This document shows positions 1 through 12,234 of a stretch of DNA of 64,000 nt, piece by piece; positions within the stretch are counted from its first letter, which is position 1; the number at the start of each line of letters is the position of its first letter. Both the position numbers and the translations under genes were made by a program. The notes beneath the pieces were generated by a model, which saw only the letters and a list, made by a program, of their open reading frames with translations, had not been told where the DNA came from and ran no database searches. The stretch is taken from the NCBI GenBank assembly GCA_037179515.1, contig JAXCGZ010022665.1, positions 138,501-202,500 of the forward strand, written 5' to 3'. This DNA is from Halocaridina rubra (Eukaryota; Arthropoda; Malacostraca; Decapoda; Atyidae).

Positions 1-403
1 AAGCAGTTATGTATTTTGTCAAAGATATTTTCCATTTAAAATTACCACTTTCTATAAGCAAATGAATAACATTCTTAAGTACAAAGAGTATGACTTGAAA
101 GAAACCTATAAAGGATTTAATTCCTTTATATTTGATTCTGTGTAAAGTACTTATGGTTTTGATCCCTCTCAGTAGATTCTCATTTGTTATTGTACTTTCA
201 TTAGTCGTAAGTTTATGTAACATATTATTAACTTCTTCTACATAATAAACCCTGTTGAGGTACCTCTTATTAATCCTAAGTCATTTGTGACGAAAATGGG
301 ATATGTAATATAATAACAACAAACATAAATAAAGAGGCCCACGCTCGGCAACATAAAAGATATCTACAAGATTATTATCATTCATGCAGGTAAGAAACAT
401 ATT
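1..403 (-). other. Left-edge sequence with an open frame of unknown origin
   Basis: Read on the minus strand, one frame stays open from about position 286 to the window edge (about 95 codons). It contains several lysine-, isoleucine- and asparagine-rich stretches and an internal ATG near 226. I recognise no family. The frame could be an exon or transposon ORF continuing to the left, or chance in AT-rich DNA. A stop codon lies just upstream, near 287. Positions 290-403 show nothing recognisable. Confidence 0.15.
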
Positions 404-2436
404 AGAACACCCCACCCGTATACCACTACTCGGTTAAATGAAACTCAGAATTCAACTTTTTTTCTAATTTTGGAAATGAAATGACATTAAAAGAATTGAA
501 TTAAATTTCTTATTTAAATTTTATGAAATGCTGCCTCGAATCCCGGAGGGTGTGAGCACGATTTCATTTCCCGGCACCACAGATGTATGCCAAGACTTTG
601 GCCTCAACTCGATGATTACCTCTGTTATGCTGGCAGAGTAGAATAGAAGACACTGCAATTGCAGAAACAGAAATGACACACTGTTAACAATGGAAAACTG
701 AAAGCATGAGCACACATATAATGAGTTTCCAATATTATTCTACTGGATGAAAATACATTGGTTAGTCACAGCTAACCAGAAATATTTATGCTACCATAAT
801 AGCATACAAAACCATTAATTCTCCGTTGATGTAAAAGGAAAATAATTTATTCACAATAAATGAAGAATAAGCAAGACAAATACAGTACTGTATGTATTCC
901 TTAAATTGTGGGCAACCACAAAAGTTGCAATGCTTATTACTGATTTGCAATTAATATGGTAAAACACTCTATTTACCATAAAGGAAGAATCTACGAGATA
1001 AATACAGTATTTATTCACTTTTGGTTATCAAGAACTGTTAGCAATGAAAAAGGGGCAAAACCACCTTTTGAAGTATTTGCAACCTATAACTCAAAACACT
1101 TTATCCCCAACATATGAAGAATCAGCAAGATAAATACAGTATGCATTCATTAACTTGTGGTTAACAGAAATATGTGCAAAGCCAACAGGGTGACATTGCC
1201 TCTTAATTATTTGCAGTTTATAGCATAAAACACTTAAGTTAAATGATTAATTATTTGCAATTTATATAGCAAATAGCTTTATTCACGAGTTTTTGATGTA
1301 AAACACTTTATTTACAATGATAGAAAGGGGTGAAATGAAATTAGAATTTGCTAGGAGAGGGGATAGATTTTTACGGGCTCATAATCAATCTTCAGAGGAT
1401 GAGATTTTTGTTTTATCACATTCAGTGAAAGAAACTTCTTAGCAATGTATATCAGCTGTAATTTCCAGGTTAAGGAATTCACTTTGGCAAGTGAGATTCC
1501 AGTTAGGTAATCTACAAAAGTTCGTTTGTATGGGAATGGAATCTGAGAAAAAATTCGTAGGATTGGGCCATTGATGAATGCAACTAATTCTCGAAAAACC
1601 AATTTGCTTGACCCACGAGCTTTACCATCCACTATCCCTCACCTTGTTTGGGCCAGATGAATTCCTGTGAAGATGCCTCGTAAATAAGGTTTGAAATAAG
1701 CTTGACTGCTGAGGTGAGATGCTGCCTCTGGGATGTTTGGCCGCCAAATGAGGACGCTTCAATGACCCTCCTGATGACGTCTTCTGTAGGATATATTTCT
1801 AGAGCAGTAACTGGCTCTTCTTTTATTCCAGGGCTACTTTAGTGGTGGTCCCTGGCAGGCAATTATAGCAGAGATGCAAGCGAGAGACAGTATTTTAGGT
1901 GCAACAAGTGGAAGCAAATAAAATAAAATGAGAATAATAATGGAAAATTAGGTTACTGTTAAACAATCTCTGGAACCTTCTTTGCGTTGTAGGAGACGAA
2001 ATCTAAGTATTCAAATAATAAAGAAGCTACTGAAATATATTTAGACAGGCTAATGACATAACAACGAGGTCAAATTTGTAGCAAAATTATCAGCAAGAAA
2101 ATTTTTGTTATAATAATTTATTAGCAAGAGCTTTTTCATCATAAGAAAATTATAAAGAATACGTATCTGATAGGCTCACTGAAAAGAGGGAACGGTAGAA
2201 ACACAGAAATAGGGGTAGCCTTTGTATCGGGAATATGCTTTCTACAGGTACAAGAATGTTAAATAAGGTATATTTGAAATTAGCTATAAGCTAAAATATA
2301 AATTGCAAATACTCAAAATCTGCAAAAGTCAAGAAGTGAGAATTATTTTAAGTTAGAAAATGCCAGCTAAGTTACTAATTTAACTAATAAGGCATCTAAC
2401 AGCCTCTGGTGACTTTGAACGAAACACTATGTCACA
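404..2436 (-). mobile_element. LTR copy L1 (end-truncated solo LTR remnant)
   Basis: This stretch aligns by eye along its length with 9190-10780, 24720-26958 and 33152-34671. Shared landmarks are the CCCGGCACCACAGATG segment, the TTATGCTACCATAATAGC segment and the terminal CTNTGTCACA. The other copies start TGTTGTTAAG and end TGTCACA (TG...CA), as LTRs do. L1 lacks the first ~100 bp seen in the other copies and begins at the GAACACCCCACCC segment. The minus orientation is inferred from the gag next to copy L4. No coding content is supported. Its right end joins the 3' tail of LINE-A copy A1 directly. Confidence 0.6.
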
Positions 2437-5206
2437 ATTACCTAATTGTGTTTACGGGAAAGAGTCCAAAGCTCGTATCTTTCCGTCTCCTCATCGGTTC
2501 CATTTTATACTTAGTGATACTTATCGTACCTGTCCTTAAAACTATGGATTGAGATAGCATTAACTACCTCCTCGCTTAGCCAATTCCAATTGTCAACTAC
2601 TCTTACACTGAAAAAGTATTTCCTTACATCCTGCAAACAAGTTTTCTTGCGAAGCTTCAAACTATGACCTCTAGTTCTAGAGCCAGCCATATCAAAATAT
2701 CGATCCCTATCCACTCTATCATAACCATGAAGGAATTTAAAGACTGTCACCATATCCCCCCTCACTCTTCTAGCTTCGAGTGATGGTAAGTCTAATTCCC
2801 TCAGCCTCTCATCATAACTGAGATTGCGTATTTCTGGCACCAGTTTCGTGGCATGTCTTTGAACTTTTTCAAGCTTAGCTATGTGCTTTTTCAAGTGCGG
2901 ATTCCAAAAGGGGGCTGCATATTCGAGTTTTGGCCTCACATAGGTTACATAAATATTTCTGAACATTTCCTTGTCCATGTGCCTGAAGGCTACCCTTACA
3001 TTTGATAAGAATGCATATGCTGCCCTTACTATGCCATTTATATGTATTTCTGGAGACAAATCTGCCAGTATGTTTACTCCTAGATCTCTCTCATTTTCTG
3101 TCTCTTGAAGTTGTACTCCAGCCACCGAGTAGTCAAGCTTGGGCCTTCTTGCACTTGTACCCATTCTCATTACCTTACATTTTGAAGTATTGAATTTCAT
3201 TAGCCACTTTTCTGACCACTCATGCAGATTATTTAGATCCTCCTGAAGTTCTCTACCATTGTTCTCGTTTTTTACTTTCTTCACAATCTTTGCATCATCT
3301 GCAAACATATTCATGAATGAATTTACAGACTCTGGTAGGTCATTTACATATACAAGGAACAAAAGTGGCACTAAAACTGAACCCTGTGGAACTCCACTAC
3401 TAACTCTTCTCCATTCAGACACTGAGTGTCTTACTCTAACCCTCTGTTCCCTTCCTTCTAAGTAAGTTTTTATCCATTCCAAAACATTTCCACCTATTCT
3501 AGCCATTGATTGCAGCTTCCTAATAAGTCTCCGATGTGGAACAGTGTCAAACGCTTTCTGGAAGTCTAGGAATATGCAATCTGCCCAGCCCTCTCTTTCC
3601 TGTAAGATTTGGCTTACCTCATCATAAAATTCTAATAAGTTTGTTACTGTTGATCTACCTTCTCTGAAGCCATATTGCCTCACTGACAAAAAGTTGAAGG
3701 ATTCCAAGTGAAGAGAGATATGTTTCCTTAGTAGTTTCTCCATAACTTTGCAAACTATGCTGGTCAAGGAAACTGGTCTATAGTTCAGAGCCGTATCCCT
3801 CCTTCCCTTTTTGAAGATAGGTATCACATTTGCTTGTTCCCAGCATCTTGGAATCTCCCCCGACTCCAGTGACTCCTTAAATATGATACTTAGTGCCACT
3901 GATATTGTGTTTGCGCATTTTTTAAGCACATGAGGGGATATGTCATTGGGACCTGTAGCTTTATGAACATCTAAATCCATCAGCGCTTTGCATACCTCTG
4001 TGGCTGTAAGGTTGATGTTCTCTAATACCGGCCCTTGAGCTTCTATCACTGCAATCTGAGGGGGTGGGGTATTTTCTACTGCAAATACTGACTGAAACTC
4101 CTTGTTCAATTCTTTGCAGATCTCTTCATCCGTCTCAGTGATGCTTCCATCCGCTCTCTTTAGCCTTAAAACCTGTTCTTTTACCTTCAGTTTTCCTCTG
4201 ATAAAGCTGTGGAAAAGCTTGGGATTTTCTTTAGCCTTCCTGGTGATGTCCCTCTCATAGTCTCTCTCTGCCTCTCTCCTTTTACTTAGGTAGTCATTTC
4301 TTGCTCTTTTGTAGGTTTGCCAGGCATTTATGTTTTTTCTCCTCCTATACCTTTTCCAGCATTTGTTTCTCCACTCCTTAGCTCTTTTACACACATTATC
4401 GAACCATTTCTCTCTGGCATGAATTACACCTACTTTGGTGACAGGTATGCAGCAATCTACTATCTTCCCATATTTCTCACAAAAGATGTCATACATTTCT
4501 TGTACAGATTTGTTGTAAAATAAGGTTCTCCAGTCAATAACTGCAAAAAGCTCATTCATTTTGATGTAATCTCCTTTCCGATAGTTCCTCCTCATGTCCT
4601 CAGTGCCTCTACTCTCAGGAAGAATATCTTCAATGATATACTCCATCAACAACACACAGTGGTCACTCTTTCCAATTGGTGGTTCATACTCAATATTTTC
4701 AATATCCAACACATTATCTGTGAACACTAGATCAAGTAGTGATGGCTCATCCCCACCCCTGGCCCTTGTTGGTTCCATTACATGTTGGTGTAGGAAATTC
4801 CCTTGTACGCAATCTAGGAATCTTGCCCCGAATGAGTCCTCACCACTGTGTGGGTCAAGATTTATCCAATCTATCTCTTTATGATTAAAGTCTCCCATAA
4901 TCAAAATCCTACATTTTTTTTTTCCCGTGCCATGTTAACAACTGAGTTTATGACTTCAATAGTACCTATATGACTTTCCTCATAAACTTCAAGCCTATTT
5001 TGGTTCCTTGGTGGGTTGTATACAACAGTTATTATAATGATCTCTGACCCAGTATTTATGCGAGCAACAAGAAATTCCTTGAACTCACTTTCTATAGCCA
5101 AGTTTATTTCTTCGACTTGAATCATTTCACTTATGAGCAGTGCTATCCCTCCACCAGTCCTCTCAGATCTTTCAACCCTTAGTATTCTGAAACCCTTAGG
5201 AAAAAC
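2437..5206 (-). mobile_element. LINE-A copy A1, 5'-truncated CR1-like non-LTR retrotransposon
   Basis: The 3' end, in sense orientation, carries the family signature of a CGGGAAGATAC segment, a GGGCTCTTTCCCGTAAACAC segment and the tail AATTAGGTAAT. The copy runs through the whole reverse-transcriptase region and most of the endonuclease. It stops at 5206, where the sequence turns abruptly into (TATG)n. Everything upstream (the N-terminus of ORF2, ORF1 and the 5' UTR) is missing, so this is a 5'-truncated insertion. The tail directly abuts the end of LTR copy L1. Confidence 0.9.
2511..5206 (-). pseudogene. LINE-A ORF2 (endonuclease-reverse transcriptase), A1 copy, frameshifted
   Basis: A 797-residue frame (4904 to 2511) starts inside the endonuclease at MGDFNHKEIDW. 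It includes the SDHCVLL endonuclease motif, the RT motifs [30 protein letters not shown] and FADD, and the conserved C-terminal region ending in YDKYH. The upstream endonuclease part (4901-5206) is in another frame. The break falls at an A-homopolymer of 10 in this copy, against 8 in intact copies. The GPLLFL position of the RT reads VPLLFL. The N-terminus runs into the microsatellite, so the 5839-4901 frame that appears to continue as isoleucine-tyrosine repeats is an artefact. Confidence 0.88.
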
Positions 5207-5826
<620 letters not shown>

Positions 5827-5929
5827 GGGTTCCTTGCATAATGTTGTTCCATTGTACATCGTATCACCATTATGTCAAGAGGCCAATAAATAATTAATAA
5901 ATTATTAATAAACTAATCTTTTATCTACC

Positions 5930-8100
5930 TGGCTGGGGAGGTAAATTCAAACCACGCATGTTGAACAGTATGTGAGCCCGGCAGACGAATACACGGCCGG
6001 CTGCACAAGTGTATTAGTATATTTTATTTTCTCTTTCTATTTTATGAATGTGACACCGGGACAGGTAAAAACTTCCCTCATCAGTAAAGGCCCGGGCTCG
6101 AGAAAGCACCAAGATGAAGGAAAAGAAAAAGACTAAGGACAAGGCAGAGATGAGGTAATGTGACACAAAGGAAAACACAAACAGAAAAAACAATCAAAGT
6201 ACGGAGGAGCTAGAGATATGGAGGAGTATGCCTAGAGATGACGATAGAGCTTTTTTTTGAAGAATGGTAGGTCATAAGAATTAGGAAAAAAAGAAGGAGG
6301 AAGAGAGTTCCAGAGTCTGGAGGTAGATGGGAAGAAGCAGTTGCTGAATCGACCAATCCACGAGCTACAAATCTCCACATAGTACCTGTGAGATGAGGCC
6401 GCTTGGCGAGTGTTATGCTGCTTCGGCAGTGGGTAAGGGATGCAACCCGCTAAGTCATCAGAGCAACGATGGAAGTAGTAGTGATAGAAAAGAGAAAGGG
6501 AAAATATCTCATGGCAAAGAGAAAGAGAATCCAGAATAGAAGTAAGAGAAGGATCATTAATGAGTCTGACTGTCTTTGATTCAACCCAATCAAGGAGATA
6601 AATATAAGAAGAAGCAGCCCTGATTTGTGAGCAGTATTCTAAGCAGGGACGGATAAGACCTTCATAGATTTTAAGTAACTGTAAAGAGGAAAACTAATGA
6701 CGAAAACAAAACAGAACCCCCAATTTTTTAGAAATTTGGATAATGTGATTCCTCCAAGACAAGTTAGAGGCTATATGGATTCCTAATATGTTGATAGAAT
6801 TAAGAGGGCAAAATTCGTTAGTTTTGAAGACAATAGGGTTATCAGAAGGAGAAGAAGATAAAGAGATAGCCAGAAACTGCGTATTGGAGGCATTGAATTT
6901 AACTAAGTTTATAGTGCCCCACTCAGATACCCTCTGCAAATCGGAGTTGAGAGTAGGAGAAAGAGTGATACCAGACTGATTACGAGTAGCAGATGAAGGT
7001 TGTGAAAAAAAGGCTGAGGAAAAGTGAAGGTAGAATCATCAGCAAAGGTGCATGAAGAAGAGAGGAAGATTGGGATGGTAGAAGATCATTGATGAAGAGA
7101 AGGAACAGAGTAAGTGAAATAAAAGAGCCCTGTGGAACGCCACTGGTAACCAAGAAAGGGCTAGATGTCGCACCATCAACAACTACAGATATAAAATGGT
7201 CAGAAAGGAAACTGGAAATCAGAGAACAGAAAGAAGGGGTAAAACCATATTCAGGGAGCTTGTCCAACAGAGCCTTGTGCCAGACTCTGTCAAAAGCCTT
7301 AGGGATATCAAGGGCGACGACAAAGGATTCCCCATAGTTCCTCAGAGAAGATGACCATGCATGAGTAAGATAGGACAGTAGGTCACCAGTGGATCTTGCC
7401 TTGCGGAAGCCTTTCTGGTGATTGGAGATAAGTGAGTTAGATTCAAAGCGTTTTAGAAGTGAGCATTGAGCAAAGTTTCGAAAAGTTTAGCAATAGAGGA
7501 GGTTAGGGTAATAGGGCGGTAGTGTGAAGGAATAGAGCGGTCACCCCTCTTAGGAATAGGTTGAACTAGAGCATGATTCCAAGATGAAGGATAGATACTG
7601 GTCGACAGAAAGAGGCAAAAAAGACGGGAAAGCATGGGAGCCAGTTCATCTGAAAATTCCTTAAGGAACCTTGCAGGAATACCATCGGGACCAGATGCCT
7701 TGTTCGTCTTTAGGGAGCGAAGAACCTTATGAACTTTGCATGAAGAAAGGATAAGGGAGGGCATAGGGTTAGAGAGGGGTAAAGATTGAGTGACATGTGC
7801 ACTGGAATCATTTATAGCAGAGTTGATAGAAACATGAAAGCCAAAGAGAGTGGCTTTGTCAGTGGAAGAGCAAGCTATTGAACCATCAGAACGAATGAGA
7901 GGGGGAAAGCTTGAGTTACTGAAGTTTTGGAGAGGTTTTTGGCAAAGGACCAGAAGCAATTGTCAGTGGGAGAGGAGTGAAGGTCATGAACTTTCATTCT
8001 TGTAAATGAAGCCTTAGACCTTCGAACCTGAGCAGTACAGCAATTCCTAGCTACAATAAAAGCAGAGCAAGTTAAATCAGAAGGAGAGGCTTGATAAGAT
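5930..8100 (-). mobile_element. LINE-B, 5'-truncated non-LTR retrotransposon of a second family
   Basis: Read on the minus strand, this interval encodes a degraded reverse transcriptase of the Jockey/CR1 superclade that differs clearly from LINE-A. Its 3' region contains a CTCGAGCCCGGGCC segment near 6090-6105 and a CCTGTCCCGGTGTCACATTC segment near 6045-6065. The 5' side stops near 8100 before any endonuclease domain, so the copy is truncated. It lies between the left terminus of Tigger-1 and its transposase, so it probably inserted into Tigger-1. The exact 3' boundary is uncertain by several tens of bases. Confidence 0.75.
6250..8070 (-). pseudogene. LINE-B reverse transcriptase, multiply frameshifted
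   Basis: The segment 7959-7453 carries the RT fingers region with KASGPDGIPARFL and HYRPITLTSS. The next part, read through frame changes, contains a QKGFRKARST-like segment and AFDRVWH. The segment 7267-6980 has LDKLPEYGF and TSGVPQGS. The catalytic FADD motif (7047-7036) is present but sits in a frame different from the preceding segment. The segment 6939-6694 carries the thumb region (VKFNASNTQ, LGIHIASNLSW). At least three frame breaks make it non-functional. No endonuclease part is visible. Confidence 0.8.
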
Positions 8101-8352
8101 TAGTGTGCTCAATTCCTGGCCTTTATTTATTTACTTTTTAATGAATTTGAAAAAAAAATACCAAACACAGCTGTAAATGCGAATTTGTTCGAAATAGTCA
8201 GTTGAGTATCTGTAAGAATATGGCATAACATGGCCTTAGAAGAGGAAGCAGAACCGTAGTTCAGAGTACTCTCGCCCTCCATATTGTGCCTTGTGTTCAT
8301 CTGCTCTCTTGTTCATTTAGCTGTTGTTCAGTCGTTACTGACATTACTATGT
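8101..8352 (+). other. Tigger-1 5' untranslated remnant
   Basis: AT-rich sequence lying between LINE-B and the first recognisable transposase codons. No coding frame is supported. It probably belongs to the transposon leader because it directly precedes the N-terminal helix-turn-helix region of the transposase. Confidence 0.4.
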
Positions 8353-9189
8353 TTCTCAAGCATAATATTGCTAGTTCTGATGGTAGTCCTACAAAGAAAA
8401 GAAAAGCCATCACCATGGAAATTCATACTGCAATACAAAACCACGCTGAAAATTGAGAAGCTGCTACGGACATAGGCTGCAATCTTAGATTAGCCCGTAT
8501 GACCATGGCCACGATCATCAAAGACAAAGGTCGCATCCATGGCCACGTGAAAGGTTTGACTCCTATGATGTCCACTGGTCATTAGGCAGCGTAATCGCCT
8601 CATGATGGAGATTGGAGAATTTGCTAGTTCTTTGGCTTGATGACCAGAATTGATGGCGCATTCTATTAAGCCTCATGGTAATACAGGAAAAGGCTAAAAT
8701 ATTATTTAAACTCTTGAAAAGAAAAAAGGGGATGGGAGTGCACGTGAAGAGTTTGTGGCCAGTAGGGGTTGGCTTAATTGTTTTAAGCTTCATGCTAAGT
8801 TGCATAGCATAAAGAGTACAAGGCGAAGCTGCTAGTGGTGATGAGGAAGCAGCAAGAGGGTTTCCTAGTGCTTTGACTAAGATAATAAGGGAGGGGGCTT
8901 ACCGTGCCAAACAGGTTTTTAACGTACAGAAGTCTGGTTTGTTCTGGAAGTGCATGCCCTCTTGTACATACATCGCCAAGGAGGAGAAGACAGCACCAGG
9001 ACATAATGTCATCAAGGAGAGACTGACTTTGCTTTTGGGGCTAATGCTGCTGGAGACTGTAAGTTAAAGCCTTTGTTGGTTTATTTGGTAAAAAAAACCA
9101 AGGGCGCTCAAGGACATTTGTAAGGGTCAACTGCCAGTCATCTAGAAGTCGAACAAGAAGGCTTGGATAATGTTGGGGGAATGGTAGAG
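8353..9189 (+). pseudogene. Tigger-1 transposase, N-terminal half (decayed)
   Basis: The translation starts with SSDGSPTKKRKAITMEIHT, typical of the CENP-B-like DNA-binding N-terminus of Tigger/Jerky transposases, with in-frame stops soon after. The region around 8870-9070 gives the RNase H-like catalytic core: FNVQKSGLFW, YIAKEEKTAPGH, KERLTLLLG, then GDCKLKPLL in a shifted frame. Family members normally have an aspartate in the FNVDETGLFW position. Here it is glutamine, so the first catalytic acid is lost. The frame is cut at 9189 by LTR copy L2 and resumes at 10781. Several stops and frameshifts mark it as long dead. Confidence 0.85.
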
Positions 9190-10780
9190 TGTTGTTAAGA
9201 TTCTGTTTTACTAAGGAGACTCAAAGTACTGAGCTCGGTTAAGAGCTCACAAACAGAGAGGACAGATATTTGCACTTGAACACCCCACCCGTTACACCAC
9301 TACTCGGTTAAATGGAACTCAGAATTCAACTTTGTTTTAATTTTGGAAATGCAATGACATTAAAAGAATTGAGTTAAATTTTTTAAATTAAATTTTATGA
9401 AATGCTGCCTCGAATCCCGGAGGTGGTGAGCATGATTTCGTTTCCCGGCACCACAGATGTATGCCAAGACTTTGGCCTCAACTCGACAATTACCTCTGTC
9501 ACACAGGCAGAGTAGAATAGAGGACACTGCAATTGCAGAAACAGAAACGACACACTCTTAATAATGGGAAACTGAAAGCATGAGCATACATATAATGAGT
9601 TTCCAATATTATTCTACTGGATGAAAATATATTGGTTAGTCACAGCTAACCAGAAATATTTATGCTACCATAATAGCATACAAAACCATTAATTCTTTGC
9701 TGGTATTAAAGGAAAACAAGTTATTCACAATAAATGAAGAATAAGCAAGACAAATACAGTACTGTATGTATTCCTTAAATTGTGGGCAACCACAAAAGTT
9801 GCAATGCTTATTACTGATTTCCAATTAATATGGTAAAACACTCTATTTAGGATAAAGGAACAATCTACGAGATAAATACAGTGTTCATTCACTTTTGGTA
9901 ATCAAGAACTGTTTGCAATGAAAAAGAGGGTGCAAAACCACCTTTTGAAGTATTTGCAACTTATAACTCAAAACACTTTATCCCCAACATATGAAGAATT
10001 AGCAAGATAAATACAGTATGCATTCATTAGATTGTGGTTAACAGGAAATATTTGCAAAGCCAACAGGGTAAAATTACCTTTTAATTATATGCAGTTTAAC
10101 ACATTAGTTAAATGATTAATTATTTGCAATTTATATAGCAAATAGATTTATTCACGAGTTTTTGACGTAAAACACTTTATTTACGATGATAGAAAGAGGT
10201 GAAATGAAATTAGAATTTATTAGGAGAAGGGATAGATTTTTACGGGCTCATAACCAGGCTTCAGAGGATGATATTTTCATTTATCACATTCAATGAAAAG
10301 AAATTTCTTAGCAATGTATATAAGCTGTAATTTCCAGGTTAAGTAATTAACTTTGGCAAGTGAGATTCCAGTTAGGTAATCTACAAAATTTTGTTTGTAT
10401 GGGAATGGAATCTGAGAAAAAAAATTTGGTAGGATTTAGCCAGTAACGAATGTAACTAATTCTCGAAAAACAATTATCAGCAAGAGCTATTTTATCATAA
10501 GAAAATTGTAAACAAAATGCATCTGATAGGTTCACTGAAAAGGTGGAAAGGTAGGAGCAGCCTTTATATCGGGACTCTGCTTCTACACGTACAAGAATAG
10601 TAAATAAGGTATATTTAAAATTAGCTATAAGCTAAAATATAAATTGCAAATAATCATAATCCGCAAAGGTCAAGAAGTGGGAATTATATTTTTAGTTAGA
10701 AAAATGACAGTTAAGTTACTAAATTAACTAATAAGGCATCTAACAGCCTCTGGTGACTTAGAGCGAAACACTCTGTCACA
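9190..10780 (-). mobile_element. Solo LTR copy L2 inserted in the Tigger-1 transposase
   Basis: It starts TGTTGTTAAGATTCTG and ends CTCTGTCACA, the same termini as copies L3 and L4. It is 1591 bp, shorter than L3 (2239 bp), partly because an internal block present in L1 (about 1620-2100) is absent here. It interrupts the transposase between the VEQEGLDN segment and the FKDWFCNHFAP segment, which are contiguous in the family. I could not recognise a clear target-site duplication. No internal retrotransposon domain is attached, so this is a solo LTR. Confidence 0.75.
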
Positions 10781-11666
10781 GATAACCCTTCAAATATTTA
10801 AGGATTGGTTTTGCAACCATTTTGCGCCTGACATAGTGAGGTACTGTGCCTCCAATGCCTGCCTTTTAAGGTGTTGCTAATCCTGGACAATGCCCTTAGT
10901 CACCCATCTTATTTGGATGACTTTCATCCTAATGTAAAAGTGGTTTACCTTCCACCTAATACCACTTTCATGTTACAGCCAATGGATAAGGGGGTCATTG
11001 TTTCTTTCAAGACATTCTCCCTCGCAAGGACAATCACTATGGCTCTCAGGGCAACTGAAAAAGACTTGAACCTGTCTCTCAAGGACTTATGGAAGTTGTA
11101 CAATATTCTTCAGGCTGTGAAGAATATTGTTGATGCTTGAGAGGAAGTGAAGCAAACAAACTTGAATTGGGTATGGAAGAAAGCATGCTCCTATTTTGTA
11201 AATTATTTCCAAGGCTCTGAGGAGACAGTTGATGCAGTAACCAATAACGTAGTTGTCCTTAGTAAGGAGCTCAAGTTGGAAGGTGGAGCCTGATGATGTA
11301 AAAGAGCTTTTCAAATCTCATGGTAAGGAGCTATCTGCTGAGGTTGCAGTGTAACTGGAGAAGCAGATGGTTGAAGAGGATGAAGAACTATCAACTCCGG
11401 AGTTCGAGAGCTTCACAACCAAGGAATTGCAAGAAACATTTGCCCTGATAGAGGAAGTGTTGAGAAATCTCGAGGCTCAGGATCCCAACGTTGCCAGGTA
11501 CATTAAGGTTGAGAGAGGGATCAATGATGCCCTGCAATATTACACGGAAATACATGAAGAGAAAAAGAGGGAATCGTTCCAGACTCACCTCCACCAATTC
11601 TTCAAGAAGTTAGAGCCACCACTAACAGATTCTGTACCTTATACCTCAATAGATCACCTGCTTTAG
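10781..11666 (+). pseudogene. Tigger-1 transposase, C-terminal half (decayed)
   Basis: The coding resumes after the LTR with FKDWFCNHFAP (shifted frame). An open segment from 10871 to 11140 follows, with LLILDNALSHP (second catalytic aspartate), YLPPNTTFMLQPMDKG (third acidic position) and KDLWKLYNILQAVKNI. A stop follows near 11140, then a frame with WVWKKACSYFV. The last segment, 11367-11666, is an open acidic tail with ELQETFALIEEVLRNLE and FQTHLHQFFKKLEPP, the usual C-terminus of Tigger proteins. It is a pseudogene because of its stops and the missing first catalytic acid. Confidence 0.87.
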
Positions 11667-12024
11667 AACCTCCATCATTTGCTGTATGCTCTTTTGCTTC
11701 TCCAGACTCACCTGTCCCAGTCTTCTTGACACCTGCCTCTCCAGCTTCTGCCTCCCAATAAGTCTATCTCTCCCTCCCTCGCAACACCCCTTCCAGTATT
11801 TAAGCCCACAACACAAAATAAGGTAAGCAATATTGTATTGTCTTCTGTACTATAGTGCAATTTTACTATTTATAGGTTTTAGATTACTCAAGTAAAAGTA
11901 AGTAATACTCTTTAGTTCAGTTTTACTGTTTTCATATCTTATTTAGTGTTTTTCAACTAATGTCGAAATCCAACTTACGTCAGCCGTCAGAAACGGAACC
12001 CTGACGTTAAGCAGGGACTCTCTA
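11667..12024 (+). other. Tigger-1 3' untranslated region and right terminal repeat
   Basis: No coding content. The last ~80 bases, read inverted, contain GAGTCCCTGCTTAACGTCAG, a sequence typical of pogo/Tigger termini, and end beside (TA)n. Confidence 0.5.
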
Positions 12025-12164
<140 letters not shown>

Positions 12165-12234
12165 TGATTACCTATTTGTGATTACCTATTTGCGTTTACG
12201 GGAAAGAGCCCAAAGCTCATATCTTCCCGTCTCC

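Noticed and set aside
3002..4884. Plus-strand frames of 60-100 residues that recur in every LINE-A copy (for example at 12738, 17562, 20621, 35313)
   Set aside because: Antisense shadows of the LINE-A ORF2. They recur only because the LINE recurs, and match no family.
9190..10780. 4-6-bp target-site duplication around LTR L2 and around the L3-L4 element
   Set aside because: Flanking bases (TAGAG and GATAA for L2) do not match. I do not claim one.
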